Positions 55,899 to 64,000 of a DNA stretch of 64,000 nt are shown here, in pieces. A program made the translations under genes and the position numbers. The DNA is taken from assembly GCF_900105075.1 (NCBI RefSeq), contig NZ_FNSK01000006.1, positions 1 through 64,000 on the forward strand, given 5' to 3'. The notes under the pieces were generated by a model. The model did no database searches and was not told where the DNA came from. It was given only the letters and a program-made list of their open reading frames with translations. The DNA is from Rhodobacter sp. 24-YEA-8 (GTDB lineage Bacteria > Pseudomonadota > Alphaproteobacteria > Rhodobacterales > Rhodobacteraceae). Each line of letters begins with the position of its first letter. Position 1 is the first letter of the stretch.

Positions 55899-56855
55899 AT
55901 GACAAAAGGTATCCGTATGTTGCGCCTTTCCCTGACCGTTTTTGCCCTGATCACCCCCCTCACTGCCAGGGCCGAAGAAGGCTGGCCGCGCAGGGTGACC
56001 GATGCGCTTGGCGAGGTCGTGATCGCGGCAAAGCCGGTCAATATCGCCTCGACCGCGCCCAGCCTGACCGGGATCCTGCTGGCAATTGACGCGCCGGTGA
56101 AATCGACATCAATGGCGATGATCGGGCCACTGACCGACGAAAAGGGCTTCTTCCTGCAATGGGCGAAGACGGCGGATGAACGCGGCGTCGCGCAGCTTTA
56201 CGGCAATCTGACCTTTGACATCGAATCGCTGATCCTGGCCGACCCGGATCTGGTTGTGGCCTCTTCGACCGGCGGAGATGCGATCCTGCCCTATGTCCCG
56301 GCGTTGCGCGCACAGGGCATGACAGTGGTCGTACTGGACTATTCCTCCGGGTCCTGGGAAGATCTTGCCCGCCAGCTCGGCCGTGCCACCGGGCATGAGG
56401 CGGGCGCCGAGGCGGTGATCCGGGATTTCGACGCGTGCGCCGCTGATCTGGCGGCACGGCTTACGATCCCGCCGGGGGATGTGTCGCTGGTATCGTATAA
56501 TTTCAGCGGCACTTACGCGGTATCAAAACCGACCAGCGCCCAGGCAAAGCTGCTCTCGGTCCTTGGCTTCACGGTGACGGGTCTGCCGGAGGCGATGGCG
56601 GGCAATGTTACCCGGGCTTCGGATTTCGATTTCATCTCGCATGAGAATCTTGGCGCGGCGATCACCGGCGAGGGGGTCTTTCTCCTGAACGGCACCGAAG
56701 AAAGCGTGGAGGCGTTTATGGCCGATCCGGTTCTGGCCAATCTGCCGGCGGTGAAATCCGGCCAGGTCTGGCCGCTGGGGCCGACCTCGTTCCGCGTCGA
56801 TTACTATTCCGGCCGCGATATTCTGGAAACCATCGGGCGTTATTTCGCCAGATGA
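55899..56855 (+). CDS. fepB: Ferric-siderophore periplasmic binding protein (FepB-like)
   Basis: The 318-residue protein has a signal peptide (MLRLSLTVFALITPLTARA after MTKGIR) and a class III binding-protein fold: GEVVIAAKPVNIASTAPSLTGILLAID (about 38), FDIESLILADPDLVVAS (about 108), LLNGTEES (about 267). It resembles FepB of enterobactin uptake. The ATG lies 2 nt past the reductase stop, and the stop overlaps the permease start (ATGA), so it is one operon. Confidence 0.9.
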   Translation: MTKGIRMLRLSLTVFALITPLTARAEEGWPRRVTDALGEVVIAAKPVNIASTAPSLTGILLAIDAPVKSTSMAMIGPLTDEKGFFLQWAKTADERGVAQLYGNLTFDIESLILADPDLVVASSTGGDAILPYVPALRAQGMTVVVLDYSSGSWEDLARQLGRATGHEAGAEAVIRDFDACAADLAARLTIPPGDVSLVSYNFSGTYAVSKPTSAQAKLLSVLGFTVTGLPEAMAGNVTRASDFDFISHENLGAAITGEGVFLLNGTEESVEAFMADPVLANLPAVKSGQVWPLGPTSFRVDYYSGRDILETIGRYFAR

Positions 56856-57865
56856 CGGGCAATGGCGGCAGGAGGAGCGCAGGGATCTGGCTGGCCGGGT
56901 TGCCGGTGCTTTTTTTGCTGTCGCTTGCCAGTCTCGCCATCGGTTCGCGCGCGGTGCCGCTGTCGGAGCTCTGGCGCGCCCTGACCGCCTTTGATCCCGG
57001 CAATGACCTGCATCTTGTGCTGCGCGAATTGCGGCTGCCCCGCACCGCGCTGGCGCTTGGCGCCGGTGCCGCGCTTGGCCTTGCCGGGGCGGTGATGCAG
57101 GCGGTGACGCGCAACCCCCTGGCCGAGCCGGGACTTCTGGGTGTGAATTCCGGTGCGGCGATGGCGGTTGTCCTGGGGGCATCGGCTTTTGGCCTGACCC
57201 AGATCACGCAATATGTCTGGTTCGGCTTTGTCGGTGCCGGTCTGGCGGGGGTTGCGGTCTTTATTCTGGGCCGCGCGCATGGGTCGGGCACAGATCCGGT
57301 GCGTCTTGTGCTGGCGGGCGCCGGGCTTTCGGTGCTTCTGGGGGCGGCGACCGGCTTTGTGATCCTGAATTCCGGGCTGGATGTGCTGGATATATTCCGC
57401 AACTGGGGTTCGGGCACGCTGGAGGGGCGCGGCATGGCGGTCGCTCTGGTGATGTGGGCGGCCCTTGTACTGGGCGGCGGGCTGGCGCTGGTGCTGGCGC
57501 GCGATCTGAATGCCCTGTCGATGGGGGTCGAGATCGGTCGCGCGCTCGGGTTGCGGCCGGGGCCGGTCTGGGCGCTGTCCTGCCTTTCGGTGATGATCCT
57601 GGCCGGGGCGGCAACCGCAAGCGCCGGGCCGATTGCCTTTGTCGGGCTGGTCGCGCCGCATCTGGCGCGGGCGCTGAGCGGGCCGGACAATCGCAGCCTC
57701 CTGCCGCTTTCCGCGATTATCGGCGCAGGCATCCTGACCGCGGCCGATATCCTTGGCCGTATCGTGGCCCCTCCGGCCGAGCTGGCAGCGGGCATCGTCG
57801 CAGCGATCCTTGGCGGGCCGTTCTTCATTCATGTCGCGCGGCGTTTCCGGCTGGTGCGGCTGTGA
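56852..57865 (+). CDS. fepD: FecCD-family ferric-siderophore permease (FepD-like)
   Basis: The 337-residue permease has LRELRLPRTALALGAGAALGLAGAVMQAVTRNPLAEPGLLGVNSGAA-like conserved block (about residues 62-108), G-x3-GP-IAFVGL in SAGPIAFVGLVAPHLAR (about 255) and about nine or ten helices. The RNPLAEPxLLGV motif is diagnostic of FecCD permeases. Together with FepG it forms the membrane channel. The stop overlaps the fepG GTG start. Confidence 0.92.
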   Translation: MTGNGGRRSAGIWLAGLPVLFLLSLASLAIGSRAVPLSELWRALTAFDPGNDLHLVLRELRLPRTALALGAGAALGLAGAVMQAVTRNPLAEPGLLGVNSGAAMAVVLGASAFGLTQITQYVWFGFVGAGLAGVAVFILGRAHGSGTDPVRLVLAGAGLSVLLGAATGFVILNSGLDVLDIFRNWGSGTLEGRGMAVALVMWAALVLGGGLALVLARDLNALSMGVEIGRALGLRPGPVWALSCLSVMILAGAATASAGPIAFVGLVAPHLARALSGPDNRSLLPLSAIIGAGILTAADILGRIVAPPAELAAGIVAAILGGPFFIHVARRFRLVRL

Positions 57866-58902
57866 GGGCCAGAGGCCAGCGCGTCTTGCGGATCGGCGGG
57901 CTCAGCCTGTTATGGCGCCCCCGCGCCATGCTGGTCTGCGGGCTGCTGATCGCATTTGGCCTGCTCCTTGGCCTTTTCCTGCTGGCCAGCGGCACAACGC
58001 GGCTTACGCCTGCCGGGGCGCTGGCGGGTCTGACCGGCCAGGCCGAAACCGATGTGATCAACCGCCTTGTCCTGCGCATCCGGCTGCCGCGGCTGCTGAC
58101 CGCCGCGATGGTCGGGGCGGCGCTTGGCATGTCCGGCGCGGTGTTTCAGTCGATCTCACGAAATGCGCTCGGATCGCCGGATGTGATCGGTTTCACCACA
58201 GGCGCGGCAAGCGGCGCAATTGCGCAGATCATCCTGTTCAATGCCGGGCCGGTGCAGACCGCGCTGGCGGCAGTGGCCTCGGGGGTGATGACGGCACTGG
58301 TCGTCCTCTGGCTGGCGCGCGGCCGGAAAGGCGGGCGGGAAGGGGGCGGCGGCTACCGGCTGATCCTTGTCGGTATCGGCATGGGCGCGCTGATGTCGGG
58401 GCTGAACACGCTGTTGATGGTGATGGGCGATCTGGAACGTGCGATGTCAGCCCAGATCTGGCTGGCCGGATCCCTGGCCGCGCGTGACTGGACCCATGTC
58501 GCAACCGCCTTTGCCGGGCTGGTCGTCTTCGCGCCGCTGGTTTTGTGGAATGCACGGCGGCTTCTGGTCATGTCGATGGGTGATGATCTCGCGCGCCAGC
58601 TCGGGCTGGACCCGGGGCGCACGCGGCTGGTTCTGGTGCTGGCCTCGGTCGGGCTGGCATCCGTTGCGACAGCCTGTACCGGCCCGATTGCTTTTGTCGC
58701 GCTGGCCGGGCCGCAACTGGCGCGCTGGCTGACCCGTTCGCCCGATGTGCCGGTGGTTTCGGGAGCAATTGCCGGGGCTCTCCTGCTGCTGAGCGCGGAT
58801 CTCGTCAGCCAGAATGCGCCTTTCGGCCTTGCTATGCCGATCGGGCTGACCACAGGGCTGCTGGGTGGGTTATATCTGATCCTTGTTTCGCGCCGCCTCT
58901 AG
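57862..58902 (+). CDS. fepG: FecCD-family ferric-siderophore permease (FepG-like)
   Basis: The 346-residue permease has LRIRLPRLLTAAMVGAALGMSGAVFQSISRNALGSPDVIGFTTGAAS-like block (about 71-117, RNxLxSPDxxGF characteristic of FepG) and ATACTGPIAFVALAGPQLARWLT (about 270). GTG 57862 overlapping the fepD stop (GTGA) is taken as the start. The frame is open to 57454 but that part lies inside fepD. Last gene of the siderophore operon. Confidence 0.9.
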   Translation: MRARGQRVLRIGGLSLLWRPRAMLVCGLLIAFGLLLGLFLLASGTTRLTPAGALAGLTGQAETDVINRLVLRIRLPRLLTAAMVGAALGMSGAVFQSISRNALGSPDVIGFTTGAASGAIAQIILFNAGPVQTALAAVASGVMTALVVLWLARGRKGGREGGGGYRLILVGIGMGALMSGLNTLLMVMGDLERAMSAQIWLAGSLAARDWTHVATAFAGLVVFAPLVLWNARRLLVMSMGDDLARQLGLDPGRTRLVLVLASVGLASVATACTGPIAFVALAGPQLARWLTRSPDVPVVSGAIAGALLLLSADLVSQNAPFGLAMPIGLTTGLLGGLYLILVSRRL

Positions 58903-59151
58903 GCGCTGTTGTCGTGATGACAGGCCAAAGGTATCCGTAAGGGCTCCGGCATCATAAGACCCAAAAGCGGTCGCGCAGAGCGGATCCCGGTTGTCGTGGT
59001 ACAAGGATATGTCCATTTCAGCCGCATTGATAACCGGATCAGATCGGACAGGGCCAGTATTGCGGCAAGCCGCGCCTTGCGCGCCTCGTCCGTATCGCAT
59101 CAAACTGCGATCAGCGGCCGGGCCGCCCTGATCCCCCGCCTGGAACCCCGC

Positions 59152-60276
59152 ATGACCTATACCTTTCTTCACACCTCTGATCTGCATCTGGGTCGGCCTT
59201 TTGGCGGCTTTCCCGAAGACATTCGCGGCCGCCTGCGCGAGGCGCGCCATACGGTCATTTCCCGTCTCGCCCATGCGGCCCGCGACAATGGCGCGCGCGA
59301 TGTGCTGCTGGCGGGTGATACATTCGACGCCGAGACCCCTTCGCCCGAGACTTTGCGCCACGCGCTGCGGGCCATGGCGGTCGAGGGCGATCTGCGCTGG
59401 TTCCTGATGCCCGGCAATCATGACAGCCTCGCGGCGACCGAGCTCTGGCGCCGGATCCTTGCCGATGCGCCGGCCAATCTGACGGTTCTTGACCGGCCCG
59501 GCGCGCTGGAACTTGCGCCCGGTATCTGGCTTTTGCCGGCGCCCCCGACACAACGCCGCCCGGGGCGCGATCTGACCGAAGCGATGTCGGCGCCAACCCC
59601 GGAGGGCGCGATCCGCATCGGCCTTGGCCATGGCGCGATCATGGATTTCACCGATGGCGAGGGCAGCCCGGGGATCATCCCGCCGGATCGGGCGCGGCTG
59701 TCGGGTCTTGATTACCTGGGCCTTGGCGACTGGCATGGGCGGATGCAGATAGGCCCTGCGACCTGGTATTGCGGTACACCCGAGGCGGATGGGTTCAAAC
59801 ATCCCACAGCGCCGGGCGCGCTTGCGGTCGGCCTTGACGCCGGCGGCGCGCCGGCACGGGTGGAAGTCACCCCAACCGGTCAGTTTCACTGGCTGCGGCC
59901 AGAGCTCGATCTGCTGCCGGGCGAGGATATTGCGGGCCATCTTGCCGGGCTTCTGCCCGGCGAAAACCAACGCCGGGACAGTCTCTTGCGGATCGAGGCC
60001 AGCGGCCGTCTGACCCTGGCCGAACGCGCCGGCCTTGAGGCCGCGCTGGCCGCGATCGCCCCGGATTTCGGCTGGTTCGAGGCCGATCTTTCCCGCCTTG
60101 GCACAGATGTGCAGCCGGATGATCTCGACCTGATCGACCGGGGCGGTGCGTTGCGCCGGGCCGCAGAAGGTTTGCTCGACGAGGCCCGCGACCCGGCGCT
60201 GGCCCGGATCGACCGCCAGCTGGCCGAAATGGCACTGTCCCGGCTCTATGCGCTGGTGCAGGAGGTCGAGGCATGA
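59152..60276 (+). CDS. DNA repair exonuclease, SbcD/YhaO-like metallophosphoesterase
   Basis: The 374-residue protein has nuclease metal motifs TSDLHLG (residue 8), LAGDTFDAE (about 50), PGNHDS (about 88), LGHGAIMDF (about 161) and LGDWHG (about 192), in the Mre11/SbcD order. The C-terminal third is the capping domain. MTYTFLHTSDLH at 59152 is the natural start. Its stop overlaps the SMC-like ATPase start by 4 nt. As in the YhaO/YhaN and SbcD/SbcC pairs, the two should form a nuclease-ATPase complex that processes DNA ends. Confidence 0.9.
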   Translation: MTYTFLHTSDLHLGRPFGGFPEDIRGRLREARHTVISRLAHAARDNGARDVLLAGDTFDAETPSPETLRHALRAMAVEGDLRWFLMPGNHDSLAATELWRRILADAPANLTVLDRPGALELAPGIWLLPAPPTQRRPGRDLTEAMSAPTPEGAIRIGLGHGAIMDFTDGEGSPGIIPPDRARLSGLDYLGLGDWHGRMQIGPATWYCGTPEADGFKHPTAPGALAVGLDAGGAPARVEVTPTGQFHWLRPELDLLPGEDIAGHLAGLLPGENQRRDSLLRIEASGRLTLAERAGLEAALAAIAPDFGWFEADLSRLGTDVQPDDLDLIDRGGALRRAAEGLLDEARDPALARIDRQLAEMALSRLYALVQEVEA

Positions 60277-62924
60277 AGATCCGCGCGCTTGAGCTGACCA
60301 ATCTGCGCCGCTTTGGCGCAAAACGTGCCCGGATCGAGGGCATAGGCGACGGGGTCTCGGTGCTGTCGCAGCCCAATGAGTTCGGCAAATCGACCTTTTT
60401 CGACGGGCTGCATGCCCTGTTCTTCCAGCCGCATCGGTCATCGCGCGCGCCGGTGAAAGCATTGCAGCCCCATTCGGGCGGTGCCCCCGAGGTCGCGGTC
60501 GAGCTTGACCTTCCCGAGGGCCGGTTCCGGCTGGAAAAACGCTGGCTGTCGCGCCCGACGGCGCGGGTGCTGGATGCGGCGGGCCGGCTGATCGCGCAGG
60601 AGGACGAGGCCGAGGCCTGGATTGACCGGCTGACAGGTCAGGGGCTGGCCGGGCCTTCGGGGCTTTTATGGGTGCGCCAGGGTCTTCTTGGGATGGAGCC
60701 GGAAGGCGCCGGTGCCGCCGATAAATCGGACCGCGAAAAGGCGCTGACAGCGCGGCGCGATCTTTTGTCCTCGGTCGCGGGCGAGATCGAAATGATGACC
60801 GGCGGGCGGCGTATGGACCAAGTTCTGGCGCGGGTGAACGAGGCGCTTGCGAAGCTTGCAACCAATACGCTGCGGCCGAGATCGGGCGGGGAATGGGCGC
60901 GCGCCACCGACGAGGCCGAAGCGCTTGCACAGGACCGCGCGGGGCTTGAGATCAAGGTGGCCCGGCTTTCCTCTGAACTGGCAAACCGCGCGGCGATCAC
61001 CCGCGATCTGATCCGGCTGGCCGACCCGGATCAGGCGGCGCGCGACCAGGCCGCCTTTGATCAGGCAGGCCAGGCATTGCGCGCGGCCGAAACCCATGCC
61101 GAACAGGCCCGCAAGGCCGAAAGCGACCTTCGACTGGCGCAGCTGACCGCAGGGCAGGGCGCGGAAACGATCCGGCGGCTTGAAGATCTGAAACTCCGGC
61201 TTGGCCAGGCCATAGCCGCGCAGGCGAAGACCTCGGAAGAGCTGGCGAGAACCGAGGCCCTGACCAGCGAGGCCGCAGCCCTTGATACGACAGCGGCCCG
61301 CGAACAGGCCGCCGCCGCGGGGGCGGTGCAGGCCCTTGCCGCGCGGCTGGATCTTGCGCAACGGGCCGGGCTGGCGCTGGCCGCACGCGATCGTATGGCA
61401 GGTCTTGCCGCGAGGCTGGAACGCGCCGACCGTCAGCGCGCGGCGCTTGATGACCATCTCGCGGCCCGCAGCCCTTTGAAGGTCACGCGCGACCTGCTGG
61501 ATCTGGCGGAAAAAGCCCAGGGCGAGCGCGACCGCCTGGCGCTTCAGGACGAAGCGCGCCTTGTTGCGGTGACCCTCACCTATTCGGGCGCGGCGCGGGT
61601 CACGGCCGCAGGTCAGCCCATTGGCGCGGAAGGGCTGAAGCTCAGGGGAAGCACCGCGCTGAATCTGCCCGGCATCGGCCGGATGGTGATCGACCCGGGC
61701 CTCGTTGCGGCAGGTGATATCGGCGCAAAGCTGCAACAGGCGCAGGACCGGCTGGCCACAGCGCTGATGGCCTGTGGCGCGGCGGATCTGGCGGCCGCGC
61801 GTCATGCCTTTGCCGAGACCGGGCGGCTCGATGCGGCCATATCCCAGGCGAGGGCGCTGCTTGCAGAGCTGGCGCCCGAGGGGACCGACGCCCTGCGTAC
61901 GGCGCTGGCGGTGGCGCGCAGCGAAGCGGGTGATCTGCCGGGCGCGGCGCCGGAGGCGGCGGCGGCGGAAGACATTGCCGGTCTGCAAAACCAGCTCCGC
62001 AGTGCCAGAGAGACCGAAGAGCGCGCGCAGGTGCACAGGCGCGAGGCCGAAGCCCGCCATGCCCGCCTGCGCGAGGCGCGCGCCGCATCGCGTGCGGCGG
62101 AGCTGGCCGCCAGGCAGGTGCTGGACGCGGTCCGAGCCGAGGCCGGTGATCCGGTGGACCTTGCTGCGCGGCTTTTGCACCTCGCCCAGGTCCAGACCGG
62201 GCTGGCCGGGGCCGAAACCCAGGCCGCCGGGACCCTGGCCCGGCTGACCACCAACGCCCCCGATCTGGAGACCGCCCGGGCGGCTGTCACCCGCCTTGCC
62301 TCGGTGATCGAGGGACGGAGGCGCGACCGGGCACGGCTGGAAAGCGACCTTGCCGGGGTGAGCGGCTCAATCGGGGCGCTGGCCGATGAGGGGATCGAGG
62401 AGGCGCTTGGCGATCTGCGGGGCCGCGAAGCGACCGCCCTTGCCCGCGCGGCCCGTTATGAACGCGAAGTGAAGGCGCTTGCCCGGTTGCGGACGGCGCT
62501 CGAAGCGGCCAGACGCGAGGCGCGCGAAGCCTATCTTGGCCCGGTCCTGCGCGAACTTGACCCGCTTCTGTCGATCCTGCATCCGGGCGCATCGCTCAGG
62601 ATAGACGATACCAGCCTCCTGCCGGTGGCACTGATGCGCGACGGTCAGGATGAAGAGATCGAGATCCTGTCCGGTGGAACCAGGGAACAGCTGGCGGTGC
62701 TGACGCGGCTGGCCTTTGCGCGGCTCTTTGCCCAGTCGGGCAGATCGGTGCCGGTGATCCTCGATGATGCCCTGGTCCATAGTGATGATGACCGGATCGA
62801 AGCGATGTTCACCGCCCTGCACCGGGTGGCGCAGGATCAGCAGATCATCGTCCTGACCTGCCGCCAACGCGCCTTTGCCTCCCTGGGGGGAGAGCGGCTG
62901 CACGCGCAGATCAGCTCGGTTTAA
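60273..62924 (+). CDS. SMC/Rad50-like ATPase (YhaN-type)
   Basis: The 883-residue protein has an N-terminal P-loop SQPNEFGKSTFFDG (about residues 32-45), where the usual first glycine (GPNEAGKST) is replaced by Gln. Long Ala/Glu/Arg-rich coiled coils (about 200-430 and 500-760) are separated by a small globular part. The C-terminal half-site has signature LSGGTREQLAVLTRLAFARLF and Walker B VPVILDDALVHSDDDR (about 822-837). No CxxC zinc hook is present in the coil, so it is closer to YhaN than to SbcC/Rad50. Partner: the nuclease encoded upstream with a 4-nt overlap. Confidence 0.9.
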   Translation: MKIRALELTNLRRFGAKRARIEGIGDGVSVLSQPNEFGKSTFFDGLHALFFQPHRSSRAPVKALQPHSGGAPEVAVELDLPEGRFRLEKRWLSRPTARVLDAAGRLIAQEDEAEAWIDRLTGQGLAGPSGLLWVRQGLLGMEPEGAGAADKSDREKALTARRDLLSSVAGEIEMMTGGRRMDQVLARVNEALAKLATNTLRPRSGGEWARATDEAEALAQDRAGLEIKVARLSSELANRAAITRDLIRLADPDQAARDQAAFDQAGQALRAAETHAEQARKAESDLRLAQLTAGQGAETIRRLEDLKLRLGQAIAAQAKTSEELARTEALTSEAAALDTTAAREQAAAAGAVQALAARLDLAQRAGLALAARDRMAGLAARLERADRQRAALDDHLAARSPLKVTRDLLDLAEKAQGERDRLALQDEARLVAVTLTYSGAARVTAAGQPIGAEGLKLRGSTALNLPGIGRMVIDPGLVAAGDIGAKLQQAQDRLATALMACGAADLAAARHAFAETGRLDAAISQARALLAELAPEGTDALRTALAVARSEAGDLPGAAPEAAAAEDIAGLQNQLRSARETEERAQVHRREAEARHARLREARAASRAAELAARQVLDAVRAEAGDPVDLAARLLHLAQVQTGLAGAETQAAGTLARLTTNAPDLETARAAVTRLASVIEGRRRDRARLESDLAGVSGSIGALADEGIEEALGDLRGREATALARAARYEREVKALARLRTALEAARREAREAYLGPVLRELDPLLSILHPGASLRIDDTSLLPVALMRDGQDEEIEILSGGTREQLAVLTRLAFARLFAQSGRSVPVILDDALVHSDDDRIEAMFTALHRVAQDQQIIVLTCRQRAFASLGGERLHAQISSV

Positions 62925-63110
62925 GGGCGTGGTTTTGCGCAAGGACCTCTGCGCTGCTGCCTCTGGCATATGCTTGCTGACAGGCGGTTTCGGAGGCCCT
63001 GCGCAACCTGGAGCAAACGGCCCGGGACCAGGCCTGTGGTGGTGCTGAGAAACACGGGGGACCCGGCCATCCGGCGCCTGTGAGGCGGCACAGGACGACC
63101 CTGATGATCT

Positions 63111-64000
63111 TCAGACCTTAAGGCCCAGCCTGTCGGCAATGGTCCCGAGCAGGCCTTTGCGGAAGACGAGGATGCAGGCCATGAAAACCAGCCCCTGCAT
63201 GATGGTGACCCAGGCTCCGAAAGCGGCCAGCTCATTTTGCATCCAGATCACCAGCAGCGCGCCGACCAGCGGTCCGAAGAATGTCGCCATGCCACCGATC
63301 ATCACCATAAGCACCACCTCGCCCGACATGCCCCAATAGACGTCGGTGAGGCTCGCCAGCTGAAAGGAAATCGCCTTCAGTCCGCCCGCCAGCCCGGCGA
63401 AACCGGCGGCCAGAACGAAAACTGCCCATTTGTAGCGGTCAACCCGGTAGCCCAGCGAGATCGCACGCGGTTCATTGTCGCGGATCGCCCGCAGGACCTG
63501 ACCAAAGGGCGACCAGGTGATGCGGTAGAGAGCCAGCACCGCGACGAAAAACACGACAGCGACAAGGGCATAAAGCGCCATATCGCTTTGCAGCGAGAAG
63601 AGGCCGAACAACGCCCGGCGCGGCACATTCTGAATGCCATCCTCGCCGCCGGTAAACGGAGCCTGGAGCGAGAAGAAGTAGATCATCTGGGCGAAGGCGA
63701 GCGTCACCATGGCAAAATAGATGCCCTGGCGGCGCACGCAAAGTGCGCCAAACACCGCCCCGGTCGCAACGGCCACCAGCACCGCAAAGCCAAGTGCGAA
63801 TTCGGGGGTGAAACCCCAGACTTTCGCGGCATGGGCCGCAGCATAGGATGACAGGCCGAAATAGGCGGCATGACCGAAAGAAAGCAGCCCCAGATTGCCC
63901 AGCATCAGATTGAGCGACAGGGCAAACAGTCCGAAGCAGAGGACTTTGATCACCAGCAAAGGATAGGCCAGGAAGGGCGCCACAGCGACGATCACCAGCA
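63111..64000 (-). CDS. livM: LivM-like branched-chain-amino-acid-type ABC permease, 5' end outside window
   Basis: About 296 codons are visible and open to the window edge. Landmarks are LCFGLFALSLNLMLGNLGLLSFGHAAYFGLSSYAA, the ATPase-contact loop IRDNEPRAISLGYRVDRYKW, and GMSGEVVLMVMIGGMATFFGPLVGA. It is distinct in sequence from the LivM at 12019-13008, so this is a second HAAT transporter system whose other genes lie outside. An in-frame GTG at 63995 could start it, but the family N-terminus is usually about 15-25 residues longer. Confidence 0.87.
   Translation of the reverse strand, partial: LVIVAVAPFLAYPLLVIKVLCFGLFALSLNLMLGNLGLLSFGHAAYFGLSSYAAAHAAKVWGFTPEFALGFAVLVAVATGAVFGALCVRRQGIYFAMVTLAFAQMIYFFSLQAPFTGGEDGIQNVPRRALFGLFSLQSDMALYALVAVVFFVAVLALYRITWSPFGQVLRAIRDNEPRAISLGYRVDRYKWAVFVLAAGFAGLAGGLKAISFQLASLTDVYWGMSGEVVLMVMIGGMATFFGPLVGALLVIWMQNELAAFGAWVTIMQGLVFMACILVFRKGLLGTIADRLGLKV

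Noticed and set aside
58903..59151. Possible tRNA or small RNA in the gap before the SbcD-like gene
   Set aside because: No cloverleaf-compatible stems, T-arm or CCA-like end could be drawn. The gap appears to be plain intergenic sequence.
58870..62180. Long minus-strand frames (686 and 504 codons) opposite the SbcD/YhaN-like genes
   Set aside because: They are mirror frames of GC3-biased genes, Arg/Pro/Ala/Gly rich and without motifs or ribosome-binding sites.

Overview
This window looks like chromosomal DNA of a high-GC alphaproteobacterium, most likely a member of the Rhodobacteraceae (Paracoccus/Rhodobacter-like). The reasons are a strong G/C third-position bias, dense ATGA-overlapped operons, gene families typical of that group, and an alphaproteobacterial LexA box (GTTC-N7-GTTC) in front of a repair operon. 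I recognised no rRNA, tRNA or CRISPR. The only mobile-element trace is a decayed IS5-type transposase remnant near 26.3-26.6 kb. Family names are assigned by eye from motifs; no database search was run.

Layout. 1-5.4 kb: an iron/phosphonate/sugar-phosphate-type ABC transporter (permease, ATPase and binding protein, minus strand), diverging from an inositol-monophosphatase/HisN-type phosphatase and a DeoR regulator. 5.5-8.0 kb: a phospholipase D-like enzyme, TspO and a small DUF883-like protein. 8.0-10.7 kb: a DUF4130-UdgX fusion overlapped with a DNA-repair radical SAM protein, behind a LexA box. 11.0-26.1 kb: an apparent catabolic island. It holds a complete branched-chain-amino-acid-type ABC transporter (LivHMGF plus a separate binding protein), a PhzS-like FAD monooxygenase, a cupin, a two-component flavin monooxygenase with its FMN reductase, an alpha/beta hydrolase fused to a paralogue of that cupin, an MFS carrier and an HGGFW hydrolase, under AraC, LuxR and MarR regulators. 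26.1-31.0 kb: the IS remnant, a metallophosphoesterase, and a tight operon of secreted proteins (VWD-domain protein, duplicated six-cysteine protein, small exported proteins). 31-37.6 kb: LuxR, AraC/MFS, an NtaA/DszA-type monooxygenase behind a palindrome, and an Rrf2/thioredoxin-reductase-like pair. 37.7-39.5 kb: a HipBA module with TCC-N8-GGA operators.

39.4-58.9 kb is an iron/siderophore region. It contains DUF3325, PepSY and DUF3649 membrane proteins, a YncE-like propeller, a TonB receptor, a FecI/FecR pair, a second paralogous TonB receptor with a signalling (STN) domain, and a third receptor next to an LLM monooxygenase and a divergent IclR regulator. It ends with a FepC ATPase diverging from a siderophore-interacting reductase and FepB, FepD and FepG. 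59.2-62.9 kb: an SbcD/YhaO-like nuclease with a YhaN-like SMC ATPase. The window ends inside a second LivM-type permease.

The most interesting material is the catabolic island with its hydrolase-cupin fusion, the secreted VWD/cysteine-rich operon, the paralogous receptors flanking FecI/FecR, and several clean operator-like palindromes, notably TGCATAACGCGTTATGCA upstream of the IclR gene.
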